From: Archangium_A sp035910535
Lineage (GTDB): Bacteria > Myxococcota > Myxococcia > Myxococcales > Myxococcaceae
Length of the DNA stretch: 64,000 nt
Reading direction: 5' to 3'
NCBI GenBank assembly: GCA_035910535.1
Contig: JAMHXF010000042.1
Span: forward strand, 1 to 64,000
Position numbers and translations under genes: made by a program. Below the pieces are notes generated by a model that worked only from the letters and a program-made list of their open reading frames with translations, did not search any database and had not been told where the DNA came from. Positions 26,235 through 34,602 of this stretch are shown here, in pieces. Every line of letters starts with the position of its first letter. The first letter of the stretch is position 1.

Positions 26235-26840
26235 TCAGCCGATGATGCCCAGCAGCGTGCGCCACAGCTCGTCGTGGCCCAGGTTCTCGTGCGACGAGTA
26301 CCCGAGCAGCGCGTTGGTCGGCAGCTCGAGCTGCTGCTGTAGCTTCAGCAACCTGGGCTTTCGGGCGGCTTTGTTGATGCGATCGAGCTTCGTCGCCACC
26401 ACGAGGATGCGCGGCGGCTTGTCCTGAAGGAAGTCGAGCATCTCGATGTCGTCAGGCGTGGGCCCGATTTCAGCGTCGATGATCGTCACCACGACCTTCA
26501 GCGTGTGGCGCTCACTGAGGTAGGCGTTGATCATGCGGTCCCACTGCACGCGCTCGCTCTTCGAGACCTTCGCGAAGCCGTAGCCCGGCAGGTCACACAA
26601 CCGCAGCGTGCGCTCCTTCGCGCGGTGCTCGATGCGCACGTCGAAGAAGTTGAGCGTCTTGGTGCGCCCCGGCGTGTTCGACACACGCACCAGCTTCTTG
26701 CGGTTCACCAGCGCGTTGATCATCGACGACTTGCCGACGTTCGAGCGGCCGACGAAGGCGATCTCGGGCGTGTTCTTCGACGGGTACTCCGACGGGTGCG
26801 TCGCCGTCGTTACGAATTCGGAGCTGAGGATCTTGATCAT
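26235..26840 (-). CDS. engB: Ribosome biogenesis GTP-binding protein YsxC/EngB
   Basis: This 201-residue GTPase is needed for late large-subunit assembly. The G motifs are G1 'GRSNVGKSS', G2 region 'TPGRTKTLNFF', G3 'DLPGYGFAKV' and G4 'ATKLD'. Length and order are normal. The ATG overlaps the TGA of the upstream cytochrome gene (ATGA). Confidence 0.95.
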   Translation of the reverse strand: MIKILSSEFVTTATHPSEYPSKNTPEIAFVGRSNVGKSSMINALVNRKKLVRVSNTPGRTKTLNFFDVRIEHRAKERTLRLCDLPGYGFAKVSKSERVQWDRMINAYLSERHTLKVVVTIIDAEIGPTPDDIEMLDFLQDKPPRILVVATKLDRINKAARKPRLLKLQQQLELPTNALLGYSSHENLGHDELWRTLLGIIG

Positions 26841-27319
26841 TTCGACTTCGTCTCGGCCTTCGCGGCCTTGCGCTTCTGGCGCTCGACAGTCCAGTGATCG
26901 ATGGCCTTGAGCTTTGCGGAAAAATCGAACGCCTTGAGCGACGGACTGGCGGCGTCATGGCACCCGCGACACGATTTCTCGTTGGGGTCGAGCAGGCCCA
27001 CCAGCCGCGCGAGATCCGCGTCTTTCATCACGTACGTCGCCGAATAGAACTGGCCGCCGCCGTGGCAGGTCTCACACGAGACGTGCGCCGACTTCTGATC
27101 TTTCTCGTTGGGCGAGTGGCACGACTGGCAGCGCACGTCTTTCTGCTGCTGCGGAGAGAGCACGTCGCGCGCGCGGGCGTGCGCCGTCGCCTGCCACGCG
27201 GCGTACGCGTCGGGGTGGCAGGCCTGGCAGCTCTCAGAGCCGAGGAAGTCGTGACCGAGCGCACCGGCGCCCACACAGGCGATGGCGAGCACGGCGAGGC
27301 GGGCAGAGAACCGATGCAT
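26837..27319 (-). CDS. Exported tetraheme c-type cytochrome
   Basis: This 160-residue protein starts at ATG 27319 with a signal peptide (HRFSARLAVLAIACVGAGALG). It carries four CxxCH heme motifs: CQACH, CQSCH, CETCH and CRGCH. Several extra histidines could be distal ligands. The arrangement resembles cytochrome c554/multiheme family electron carriers. It should be matured in the periplasm. Its TGA overlaps the engB start, so an electron carrier is oddly coupled to a ribosome assembly GTPase. An ATG six codons earlier (27337) is possible; the longer open frame upstream overlaps a divergent gene. Confidence 0.85.
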   Translation of the reverse strand: MHRFSARLAVLAIACVGAGALGHDFLGSESCQACHPDAYAAWQATAHARARDVLSPQQQKDVRCQSCHSPNEKDQKSAHVSCETCHGGGQFYSATYVMKDADLARLVGLLDPNEKSCRGCHDAASPSLKAFDFSAKLKAIDHWTVERQKRKAAKAETKSK

Positions 27320-27392
27320 CGCGCGCGCAGTTAGCATCGGAGGCCGCAGCTGTCGCGCGTCTTGGTTCGTCACCCTCGTGTAGAGTCGCGCC

Positions 27393-27851
27393 GTGCTTTC
27401 ACGCGTCGTCTTCGGGGTGCTGGTGCTCTCATCGCTGGCGTTCGCCAAACCGTGGCAAGGCATCACGCCCGGCGCGTCGAGCGCGATCGACGTCGTCGGC
27501 AAGTTCGGTGAACCGACGAAGACCATCACCGCGCGCGGGCATGAGGTGCTCGTGTACTCGGGGCTGCAGGCCATCAAGGGCACCGTGCAGGCACAGTTCA
27601 AGTGCGACCCGGCCACCAAAGAAGTGCAGCGCATCGACGTGTACCCGGAGCCGGTGATCGATCTCGGCGCCATCGAGAGCAGCTACGGGCTCGCGTGCGA
27701 AGCGACGCAGGCACAGGAGCCCTGCTACTGGAAGAAAGAGAGCCCCCAGAAGCACGCGTACTTTCTCTACGCGAAGCTCGGGTTGGCGATCTTCTTCAAG
27801 GACGACGCGCGCACGGTGCAGTCGTTCGCGTTCCTGACTCCGGTGCCGTGA
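27393..27851 (+). CDS. Small exported protein of unknown function
   Basis: This 152-residue protein starts at GTG 27393 with a signal peptide (LSRVVFGVLVLSSLAFA, then KPW). The mature part contains two separated Cys residues that could pair and a repeated beta pattern ('GEPTKTITARGHEVLVYSG'). It resembles small periplasmic SmpA/OmlA-like folds only loosely. coaE follows after one base. Confidence 0.68.
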   Translation: MLSRVVFGVLVLSSLAFAKPWQGITPGASSAIDVVGKFGEPTKTITARGHEVLVYSGLQAIKGTVQAQFKCDPATKEVQRIDVYPEPVIDLGAIESSYGLACEATQAQEPCYWKKESPQKHAYFLYAKLGLAIFFKDDARTVQSFAFLTPVP

Positions 27852-27852
27852 C

Positions 27853-28455
27853 GTGTACGTCTTCGGGCTGACGGGCGGCATCGCGACCGGTAAGTCGACC
27901 GTGACGGCGATGCTTCGTGAGCGCGGCATGCCGGTGATCGACGCCGACGCGCTGTCGCGGGAGATCGTTCAGCCAGGCATGCCCGCGCTCGCCGACATCG
28001 CCGCCGCCTTCCCCGGCACGGTCGCCGACGGCGTGTTGGACCGGGCCCGGCTTGGCGCCATCGTCTTTGCGAACGACGTGGCGCGCGGCAAGTTGAACGC
28101 CATCACCCACCCGCGCATTCGGCAGCTCGCGCAGCAGAAGAAAGACGAGCTCGCGGCCGCCGGCGTGACGCACGCCATCTACGACGCGGCGTTGCTCATC
28201 GAGAATCGGCTCCACGAAGCGATGCAGGGCGTGATCCTCGTCACCTGCCCGCTCGAGGTTCAGGTCGAGCGGCTCAAGGCGCGTGACGGCCTGAGCGACG
28301 ATCAGGCGCGCGCCCGCATCGCCTCGCAGCTGTCGACCGACGAGAAGCGCCGCCACGCGACGTGGGTCATCGACAACGGCGGAACGATCGACGCGACGCG
28401 TGCGCAGGTCGAGCGCGTGTTGGCAGAGGTGCTGCGCTACGGTGCCGCGCCGTGA
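27853..28455 (+). CDS. coaE: Dephospho-CoA kinase
   Basis: This 200-residue kinase catalyses the last step of CoA synthesis. It shows the P-loop 'GLTGGIATGKST', 'DADALSREIVQPG', the lid region and 'VWVIDNGGT'-like end ('WVIDNGGTIDATRAQV'). It starts at GTG 27853, one base after the previous stop, and its TGA overlaps the GTG of the SDR gene, so all three are probably one transcript. Confidence 0.95.
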   Translation: MYVFGLTGGIATGKSTVTAMLRERGMPVIDADALSREIVQPGMPALADIAAAFPGTVADGVLDRARLGAIVFANDVARGKLNAITHPRIRQLAQQKKDELAAAGVTHAIYDAALLIENRLHEAMQGVILVTCPLEVQVERLKARDGLSDDQARARIASQLSTDEKRRHATWVIDNGGTIDATRAQVERVLAEVLRYGAAP

Positions 28456-29558
28456 GCCTGAACGCGTTCGTGACGGGGTACCCCGGCTTCATCGGCAAGC
28501 GGCTGGTGAAGTACCTCGCGGAGACAAACCCCGACGGTCGCATCACGTTGCTGGTGCAGCCCAAGTTCGTGAAGGAGGCCGAGGCCTACGCCGACAAGCT
28601 CCGCGGCGCGCGCATCGACATTCTCTCGGGAGACATCGTCGACATGCACCTCGGGCTCGCCGGGCGCGAGTACCAGCGACTGGTCGACGAGACGACGCAC
28701 CTCTTTCATCTCGCCGCCATCAGCTACCTCGGCATGCCGCACGACGTCGCGCGCCGCGTGAATGTCGACGGCACCCGCGGCGTGCTGGAGCTCGCGCGCG
28801 AGTGCAAGAAGCTCGAGCGCATGGTGCATTTCAGCACCTGCTACGTGTCGGGCGACCGCCTCGGCGTCATCGCCGAAGACGAGCTCGAGTGCGGCCAGAC
28901 CTTCCGCAACGCGTACGAAGAAACGAAGTACGAAGCTGAGCGGCTCGTGCAACGCGCGAAAGCGCACCTGCCGATCACCGTCATTCGGCCGTCGACAGTG
29001 GTGGGTGACTCGGCGACGGGCGAGATCGATCGCTTCGAAGGGCCCTACTACCTCGGCATGTTGCTGGTGCTCTCACCGCTGGTGCTGCCGCTCCCGCTGC
29101 CGGGCAACGGCGTCGCGCCGTTGAACGTGGTGCCGGTTGATTTCGTGGTGAAGGCCACCTGGTCGCTGGCGCAGAACCCCGACGCGGCCGGCAAGACGCT
29201 GCACCTCGTCGACCCCAACCCGATGAGCGCGCGCCGCGTGTACGAGCTCATCGCCGAGCGGGCGAACAAGAAGCTGCCGCGCTTCAGCCTGCCGGCGCGG
29301 GCGGCCGACTGGTTCCTGCGAATTCCCGGGGTCGAGAAGCTGGCGCGCCCGCAGCGAGCCGCCGTCAACTACGTGAATCACCTCGCGCTCTACAACTGCC
29401 ACACCGCGCTCGAGCTGCTCGACGGCACGGGCGTGCGCTGCCCTCCGTTGCTGAGCTACCTCGACAAGTTGATCGACTTCGCGCTGTCGACCTGGAAGGC
29501 GCGGCAGCAGACCGTCGAGAGTGAGATCGATGATCCACTCGATCGCCCCGCGCGCTGA
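28452..29558 (+). CDS. Extended SDR / fatty acyl-CoA reductase-like oxidoreductase
   Basis: This 368-residue protein has an NAD(P)-binding Rossmann motif 'TGYPGFIG' (GxxGxxG) and the catalytic Tyr-Lys pair in 'YEETKYEAE'. The upstream Ser/Thr is in 'HFSTCYVSGD'. The wording resembles the NAD_binding_4 branch used by acyl-CoA and thioester reductases. A hydrophobic, proline-rich segment (about 195-220) may touch the membrane. The GTG start overlaps the coaE stop. Two hotdog dehydratase genes follow, suggesting work on an acyl chain. Confidence 0.82.
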   Translation: MSLNAFVTGYPGFIGKRLVKYLAETNPDGRITLLVQPKFVKEAEAYADKLRGARIDILSGDIVDMHLGLAGREYQRLVDETTHLFHLAAISYLGMPHDVARRVNVDGTRGVLELARECKKLERMVHFSTCYVSGDRLGVIAEDELECGQTFRNAYEETKYEAERLVQRAKAHLPITVIRPSTVVGDSATGEIDRFEGPYYLGMLLVLSPLVLPLPLPGNGVAPLNVVPVDFVVKATWSLAQNPDAAGKTLHLVDPNPMSARRVYELIAERANKKLPRFSLPARAADWFLRIPGVEKLARPQRAAVNYVNHLALYNCHTALELLDGTGVRCPPLLSYLDKLIDFALSTWKARQQTVESEIDDPLDRPAR

Positions 29559-29579
29559 ACCGGCTAAGAAGCCGCGGCC

Positions 29580-29966
29580 ATGTCCTACGCCGTCGGTGAC
29601 ACCTTCACGCTGGTTCGCGAGTGCGATGCGTACCGGCCGATCTATTACGCAGCCGCTTCGGGCGACTTCAACCCCATTCACATCGACCCGAAGGTCGGTG
29701 AAGAGGCCGGCCTCGGCGGCGTGATTTTGCAGGGCCTGTGCACGCTGGGCTGGGCCGTCGACGCGTTCGCGCGCTACCTCGGCGATCCCGGCCGGGTCGC
29801 CGGCATTCGGGTGCGCTTCAGCCGCCCTGTCGCGCCGCTCGACGTCGTCACGTTTTCGGGCCGCGTCACCGCCATCGAAGGTGGCTTCATCACCGCCGAG
29901 ATCGACGCCACCAATCAACGCGGAGAAGGCGTCTTGAAGGGCGTCACCGTGAAAGGCAGGGCGTAA
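29580..29966 (+). CDS. MaoC-like (R)-hydroxyacyl dehydratase subunit, HadB-like
   Basis: This 128-residue single hotdog protein contains the hydratase motif 'YAAASGDFNPIHID', with the catalytic Asp and His of MaoC/HadB enzymes, and the central helix 'GGVILQGLCTLGW'. Its TAA overlaps the ATG of the next gene by one base (TAATG). Together they resemble the HadA/HadB two-subunit 3-hydroxyacyl-ACP dehydratase known from mycobacteria. This subunit holds the catalytic residues. Confidence 0.88.
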   Translation: MSYAVGDTFTLVRECDAYRPIYYAAASGDFNPIHIDPKVGEEAGLGGVILQGLCTLGWAVDAFARYLGDPGRVAGIRVRFSRPVAPLDVVTFSGRVTAIEGGFITAEIDATNQRGEGVLKGVTVKGRA

Positions 29967-30448
29967 TGGGTATCGACAAGCGCTTCGTGGGTCGCGAGTA
30001 CGGTCCGTTCGTCTTCGAAGCCGGCCTCGAGCAGATGCGTGAGTTCGCCTACGCGATCTCCGGCGGCGTGCCGTCGACCGGCTTCTCGGCGCGCGGTGCC
30101 CCAGAAGGGTTGAGCCCGTTGCTGCACGACGAAGCCGTGGCCGACGAAGGCCCGTGGAAGTCGGTCATCGGCTTCCCCAGCTTCGCGGTGACCTTCGCGA
30201 TCGCGCCGTTCGCCAAGGCCTGCCAGGACCCCGAGCTGCAGCTCAACCTGCTGCGCCTGGTGCACGGCGAGCAGACCTTCGAGTTCTACGACGTGGTGCG
30301 CCCCGGAGACCGGCTCACCACCACGGGGAAGATCACCGACGTCACGGCCAAGCGCTCGCTCGACTTCCTCGAGGTCACCACGGAGACGCACAACCAGCAC
30401 GACAAGCTGGTCGTGCGCGCGAAGTGGACGGCGATCATCCGCGGCTGA
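29966..30448 (+). CDS. FAS1-type/MaoC_N hotdog dehydratase subunit, HadA-like
   Basis: This 160-residue protein ('MGIDKRFVGREYGPFVFEAG', then 'FAYAISGGVP' and 'IGFPSFAVTFAIA') matches the N-terminal dehydratase domain family that partners catalytic MaoC subunits. The later 'LVHGEQTFEFYDVVRPGD' is a highly conserved hotdog signature. In HadAB-type enzymes this subunit shapes the substrate channel. The start shares a base with the HadB-like stop. The stop overlaps the convergent TPR gene by 14 bases. Confidence 0.85.
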   Translation: MGIDKRFVGREYGPFVFEAGLEQMREFAYAISGGVPSTGFSARGAPEGLSPLLHDEAVADEGPWKSVIGFPSFAVTFAIAPFAKACQDPELQLNLLRLVHGEQTFEFYDVVRPGDRLTTTGKITDVTAKRSLDFLEVTTETHNQHDKLVVRAKWTAIIRG

Positions 30449-31781
30449 TCACGCCTTCGTCGATCAGCTGCGCGAGAATTCGGGCCGTGTCGATGCGCGA
30501 CATGCCGGAGACCGAGAAGAGATCGTCGAAGGTCACGGTGCCGTCGATCTGCGCGAGCACGAAGCCCGCGCGGTGATCGAGGTTGAGCCAGATGATCTCG
30601 TCGTCTTTGAGCAGCACGCGCGGCACCGTCTCGAGCCGCCCGACCTTCGACTCGAACATCGTCAGCAGCGTCTTTTCACTGCGCTCCTTGAGCGCGATGA
30701 CTTCAGCGTCATCGGGCGCGAGCGCCTGCGCCTTGTTGATGAGCTCCATCGCGCCGGTGTGATCGTCGAGCTCCAGCAGGTCTCGAGCGCCGCGGAGGAT
30801 GATGCGCACCTCGTCTTGCCGGGTTTCGGCAGCGCGGGTGATCTTCGAGTCTGACGAGATGAGCTCGAGCGCGCGATCTCTGCCGACAACAGACTCGAGC
30901 TTGATGCCGGGGTTGCTGCGCTGGTCCCACGCAGATTCGGCGCGCGGCGCGAGGTGCGGCGACGGGCGCGGCGCGAGCGGCTCAGCGTCGTTCCCGAGCG
31001 ACGGCGACCAGCCCCACGCGGTCTGCGGTTCAGGCGGCGGCGGCGACGCAGGCGGAGGGCCAAAGAGCGGCGGCGTCGACGGCGGCGGTGACTCGAAGCC
31101 GCCGTCATCATGACCCAGCGTCACCGTGCGAACGGCGGCGAACTCCGGCAGCGTGGTGCGCGGCGCAGGCATGCTGGGTTCCGGGTACAGCTGCATGGTG
31201 CCCGAACGCGACGACGTCGGCGGCCCGTCGCCCGCGTCAGGGTAGAGCTGCATGGTGCCGGAGCGCGACGACTGCGTGTCGGGGTACAGCTGCATGGTGC
31301 CCGACCGCGAAGACTGCGGCGGCTCACCAAAGAGCGCAGGCGTCTCGAGCACCGCGTCGCCGTCGAGCGAGACCGTCTGCGGCTGCTGATTCGACGGCAC
31401 CACGGGAAGAATCTGCGGCACCGGCGTGGTGGCGCCCGTCATGCGGCCCCAGTCTTCATCGAGGCTGGGTTCGGGAATCACACCCGAGCCGCCCGTTGCC
31501 AGCTCGCGATCACGATCTCCGGGCAGCGCGTCGACGGGGCGCTCAAAGGGGTGCGCGCCGGGCACCGGTACCGGCGAGTTGCTGCGCGGGCGAATACCCG
31601 ACGCGCGCTCGACCTCACCCTCGCCCGGCACCGGCGCACCGCCGCTCAACTCGGCCGCCTTTTCATTCTCGGGGTCGAGCTTCAACGCACGCTCGAAGAG
31701 CTTGGCTGCGCCTTCCCGGTCCCCCGAGAGCTTCAACCAGATGCCCGCTTCGACGAGCTGTGCCGCACGGTCTTTGCTCAT
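30435..31781 (-). CDS. TPR-start protein with low-complexity middle and conserved C-terminal domain
   Basis: This 448-residue protein starts with a TPR-like motif ('LVEAGIWLKLSGDREGAAKL', 'ALKLDPENEKAAEL'). Residues ~45-285 are low-complexity Pro/Ser/Gly and include three near-copies of 'SSRSGTMQLYP'. Residues ~300-375 form another helical repeat. The last ~70 residues ('LLKDDEIIWLNLDHRAGFVL', 'IDGTVTFDDLFSVSGM') are a compact domain that recurs in myxobacterial proteins. It lies two bases downstream of the Hsp70 gene, so it may be a co-chaperone or client. No enzyme motif is present. Confidence 0.75.
   Translation of the reverse strand: MSKDRAAQLVEAGIWLKLSGDREGAAKLFERALKLDPENEKAAELSGGAPVPGEGEVERASGIRPRSNSPVPVPGAHPFERPVDALPGDRDRELATGGSGVIPEPSLDEDWGRMTGATTPVPQILPVVPSNQQPQTVSLDGDAVLETPALFGEPPQSSRSGTMQLYPDTQSSRSGTMQLYPDAGDGPPTSSRSGTMQLYPEPSMPAPRTTLPEFAAVRTVTLGHDDGGFESPPPSTPPLFGPPPASPPPPEPQTAWGWSPSLGNDAEPLAPRPSPHLAPRAESAWDQRSNPGIKLESVVGRDRALELISSDSKITRAAETRQDEVRIILRGARDLLELDDHTGAMELINKAQALAPDDAEVIALKERSEKTLLTMFESKVGRLETVPRVLLKDDEIIWLNLDHRAGFVLAQIDGTVTFDDLFSVSGMSRIDTARILAQLIDEGVISRG
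31183..31315 (-). repeat. Three near-identical ~34-bp repeats inside the TPR gene
   Basis: Copies at about 31183-31216, 31239-31273 and 31281-31315 (starting GGGTACAGCTGCATGGTGC or close to it) encode the repeated peptide SSRSGTMQLYP. Spacing is uneven (about 57 and 42 bases), and the reading frame is kept. This is a coding repeat, not CRISPR. Confidence 0.85.
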
Positions 31782-31783
31782 GG

Positions 31784-33625
31784 TCAGCGACCGATGCGTT
31801 GCAGAACGCCCTTGAAGAGACTGATGGTGCGCGTGAGCGCGTCGACGCTGGTGGTGACGACGTTCAGGTCAGTCGACGCGCGGGCGGCCCTGGCCTGCTC
31901 GAGCGCCGCGCGCGCCTTCGCCAGCGCGTCGGTGCCGAACTCCGAGCCCTGCGTGGCCTTCTGCAGTTGGGGAATCAGCTCGTTGACCTCATTCACCAAC
32001 GAGTCGAGTTCGGCCTGCCGCAGCTTCACTTCTTCGCCGGCGCGCGCCTCAAGCAACAGGTCGGCCTGATCGTCGAGGATCTGCTTGAGCTCGTCTTGCG
32101 TCAGACCGCCGCTCGCGGTGACCTGAATCGACTGCTGCTGACCGGTTTCGCGATCGCGCGCCGCCACCGACACCAGCCCCTCGGAGTTGATCTCGAAGAT
32201 GACGTCGATCTCGACCTCTCCACGCTTGGCCAGCCGCAGCCCGGTGAGAATGAACTCGCCGAGCAGCTCGTTCTCGTGCGCGACGTCGCTCTCGCCCTGC
32301 AGCACCATGATCTTCACGGTGGTCTGGTTGTCGCGCGAGGTGTTGAAGACCTCGGTCACCGCCGTGGGCACGGTGGTGTTCTTCGGGATCAAGCGGCGCA
32401 CGTAGCCACCGGCGATCGCCACCCCGAGCGACTGCGGCGTCACGTCGAGCAGCACCACGTCGCTCGCTTCGTTGGTCAGCGCCTCGGCTTGAACCGCTGC
32501 GCCCAGCGCGACGACCTCATCAGGGTGCACGCCCTTCGACGGGTCGCGGCGGAAGTACTGCTTCACCGCGTCTTGCACTGCGGGCATGCGCGTCATGCCA
32601 CCCACGAGGATCATCTCGCGTAGGTCGATGGGCTTCACACGCGCTTCGTCGAGCACCTGAGCGCAGTGCTCGATGGTGCGCTGCACGAGATCGGCGGCGA
32701 GCTCTTCGAGCTTCTCGCGGCTCAGCGCCTTTTGCAGATGCAGCGCCGAACCACCACTTGCGGGCGTGGCGATGAACGGGAGGTTCACCTGCGTCTCTCG
32801 TGTGGTGGACAGCTCGATCTTCGCCTTCTCGGCCGCGTCTTTGAGGCGCTGCAGCGCCATGCGGTCTTTGCGCAGGTCGAGGTGGTGTTCGCGCTCGAAG
32901 TCCTGCGCGAGCCAGTTGATGACGCGGTTGTCGAAGTCTTCCCCGCCGAGGAACGTGTCGCCGCCGGTCGCGATGACGTCGAACACGCCGTTGCCGATCT
33001 CCAGCACCGAGATGTCGAACGTGCCGCCGCCGAGATCGAAGACGGCGATCTTCCCGTTGATGTTCTTGCCGAAGCCGTACGCGAGCGCCGCCGCGGTCGG
33101 CTCGTTGATGATCCGCAGCACCTCGAGCCCTGCGATTCTGCCGGCGTCTTTGGTGGCCTGACGTTGCCCGTCGTTGAAGTACGCGGGCACGGTGATGATC
33201 GCCTTCTTCACCGAACGACCGAAGTAGGCCTCGGCGTCGAGCTTGAGCTCCTTGAGCACCATCGCCGAGAGCTCGGGCAACGAGTACCGCTTGTCGGCCA
33301 GCTTCACGCGAATGTCATCGTGATCGCCCGCCTCGACGGAGTACGGCAGCGACGGCAACGACGACTGCACCTGCGTCGAGCTGAACTTGCGGCCGATGAG
33401 GCGCTTGCTCGCGTAGACAGTGTCGGTCGGGTTGGTGATGGCCTGACGTTTGGCGATCTGACCCACCAACGTTTTGCCGATCTTCGAGACCGCCACCACT
33501 GACGGCAGGAGGTTTACTCCCGAGCGACCACGAATGACGACCGGCGAACCAGACTGCACTGTGGCAACGACACTGTTGGTCGTGCCCAGGTCGATGCCGA
33601 TGACGGGCTCACGCTCTGCGGCCAT
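31784..33625 (-). CDS. Hsp70 (DnaK) family chaperone paralogue
   Basis: This 613-residue Hsp70 has the ATPase motifs 'GIDLGTTNSVVA', 'VPAYFNDGQRQATKDAG', 'INEPTAAALAYG', 'DLGGGTFDISVL' and 'LVGGMTRMPAV', and a substrate-binding domain starting near 'LLDVTPQSLG'. The helical lid (about 500-613) is present but lacks the acidic DnaK tail. It is probably a specialised paralogue rather than the housekeeping DnaK. M. xanthus has such paralogues, StkA and SglK, needed for social motility; which one this matches cannot be decided. A J-domain gene lies 12 bases upstream, which supports a dedicated chaperone pair. Confidence 0.93.
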   Translation of the reverse strand: MAAEREPVIGIDLGTTNSVVATVQSGSPVVIRGRSGVNLLPSVVAVSKIGKTLVGQIAKRQAITNPTDTVYASKRLIGRKFSSTQVQSSLPSLPYSVEAGDHDDIRVKLADKRYSLPELSAMVLKELKLDAEAYFGRSVKKAIITVPAYFNDGQRQATKDAGRIAGLEVLRIINEPTAAALAYGFGKNINGKIAVFDLGGGTFDISVLEIGNGVFDVIATGGDTFLGGEDFDNRVINWLAQDFEREHHLDLRKDRMALQRLKDAAEKAKIELSTTRETQVNLPFIATPASGGSALHLQKALSREKLEELAADLVQRTIEHCAQVLDEARVKPIDLREMILVGGMTRMPAVQDAVKQYFRRDPSKGVHPDEVVALGAAVQAEALTNEASDVVLLDVTPQSLGVAIAGGYVRRLIPKNTTVPTAVTEVFNTSRDNQTTVKIMVLQGESDVAHENELLGEFILTGLRLAKRGEVEIDVIFEINSEGLVSVAARDRETGQQQSIQVTASGGLTQDELKQILDDQADLLLEARAGEEVKLRQAELDSLVNEVNELIPQLQKATQGSEFGTDALAKARAALEQARAARASTDLNVVTTSVDALTRTISLFKGVLQRIGR

Positions 33626-33637
33626 GTGCGGCAGAGG

Positions 33638-34579
33638 TTAGAACGGCCAGAGCTTCTTGCCGTGTTTTTTGACCTCCGGGTGGTCGGGAGCGATGCGCGC
33701 GGCCTCGTCAAAGTGCTTCTTGGCGAGCGCCTTCATGCCCGAAGCGGCCAGCAGCCGGGCGAGCACCACGCGGTAGTCAGCGTTCTCCGGCGCAGCGTCG
33801 ACCGCCTTCTGCGCGAAGCCCATCCCCTCTCGTGGGTCAGCGCTGCGTTTCTCGAACAGAATCGCGACCTTGTACGCCGCCGCATGGTTGTTCGAGTTCG
33901 CGCTCACGGCCGTGCGAAACGCGGCGAGGGCCAGGTCGTCGTCGCCCCGGTTCAGTGCCTCGATACCGTGCTGATAGCTGTCGCTTGACCGCGCGATGTC
34001 GGCCAGCCTGCGGGCTTCGCCCAACAGGGTCTTGAGCTCCTGACTGCTGGGGTCGGCCTGCGAGGCGGTGTTCACCACCGAGAACGCCTGGCTGAACTCC
34101 TTGCGAGCCATGTGCTCGCGCGCGCGCTTCATCGCCTCCTGCTGCCGTGTTGCGCGCGCAAGGTACGGGTGTCTCGCGAGGCGGGCCCGGCGCTCATCGT
34201 CACGCGAGACTTCAGTCTCGGTGCGAGGCACCGGCGTGTGCGTGAGCACGTCGGCGCGACGCACCGCAGCCTTGATGTACGGGTTCGCCTCGAGCCACGC
34301 AGCGCGCCGGTCCGGGTCGCTGAGGGTCTGGTTCGCTTCGACCAGGCGCTGAAAAATGCGATCGAGCCGCTGACGAAACGAGCCGAGGTTCTTGCCGTAG
34401 TAGCGGTCTGGGTGGAACTTTCGCGACAGCTCACGAAACGCCGCCCGCACATCGTCGGTCGACGCGCCGGCCTCGACGCCCAGCACCTCGAAGTGATTCT
34501 TGCTCGCGCTCTTCGACTCCAGCGCGAGGATCTCCTGCTGCCGACCGTCATCGAGGTCGATCTTTTCTTCAGTCGCCAC
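33638..34579 (-). CDS. J-domain protein with TPR-like repeats
   Basis: This 313-residue protein has a J domain (about 25-90): 'HFEVLGVEAGASTDDVRAAF', then the essential HPD in 'RKFHPDRYYG'. From ~150 onward it is helical with TPR-like repeats ('GIEALNRGDDDLALAAFRTA', 'AVDAAPENADYRVVLARLLA'). J proteins stimulate Hsp70 ATPase, and the Hsp70 gene follows directly. The start was taken as GTG 34579, just after a GGGGGG run; a TTG at 34591 is possible. It is transcribed after argD, 23 bases away. Confidence 0.9.
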   Translation of the reverse strand: MATEEKIDLDDGRQQEILALESKSASKNHFEVLGVEAGASTDDVRAAFRELSRKFHPDRYYGKNLGSFRQRLDRIFQRLVEANQTLSDPDRRAAWLEANPYIKAAVRRADVLTHTPVPRTETEVSRDDERRARLARHPYLARATRQQEAMKRAREHMARKEFSQAFSVVNTASQADPSSQELKTLLGEARRLADIARSSDSYQHGIEALNRGDDDLALAAFRTAVSANSNNHAAAYKVAILFEKRSADPREGMGFAQKAVDAAPENADYRVVLARLLAASGMKALAKKHFDEAARIAPDHPEVKKHGKKLWPF

Positions 34580-34602
34580 AGAACCCCCCAAGGGTTCTCA
34601 TG

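Noticed and set aside
31183..31315. CRISPR-like repeats
   Set aside because: The copies are coding, in frame, few and unevenly spaced, and no cas gene is present.
31088..32623. A 511-codon open frame on the plus strand
   Set aside because: It spans the antisense of the TPR and Hsp70 genes, whose proteins are recognisable.
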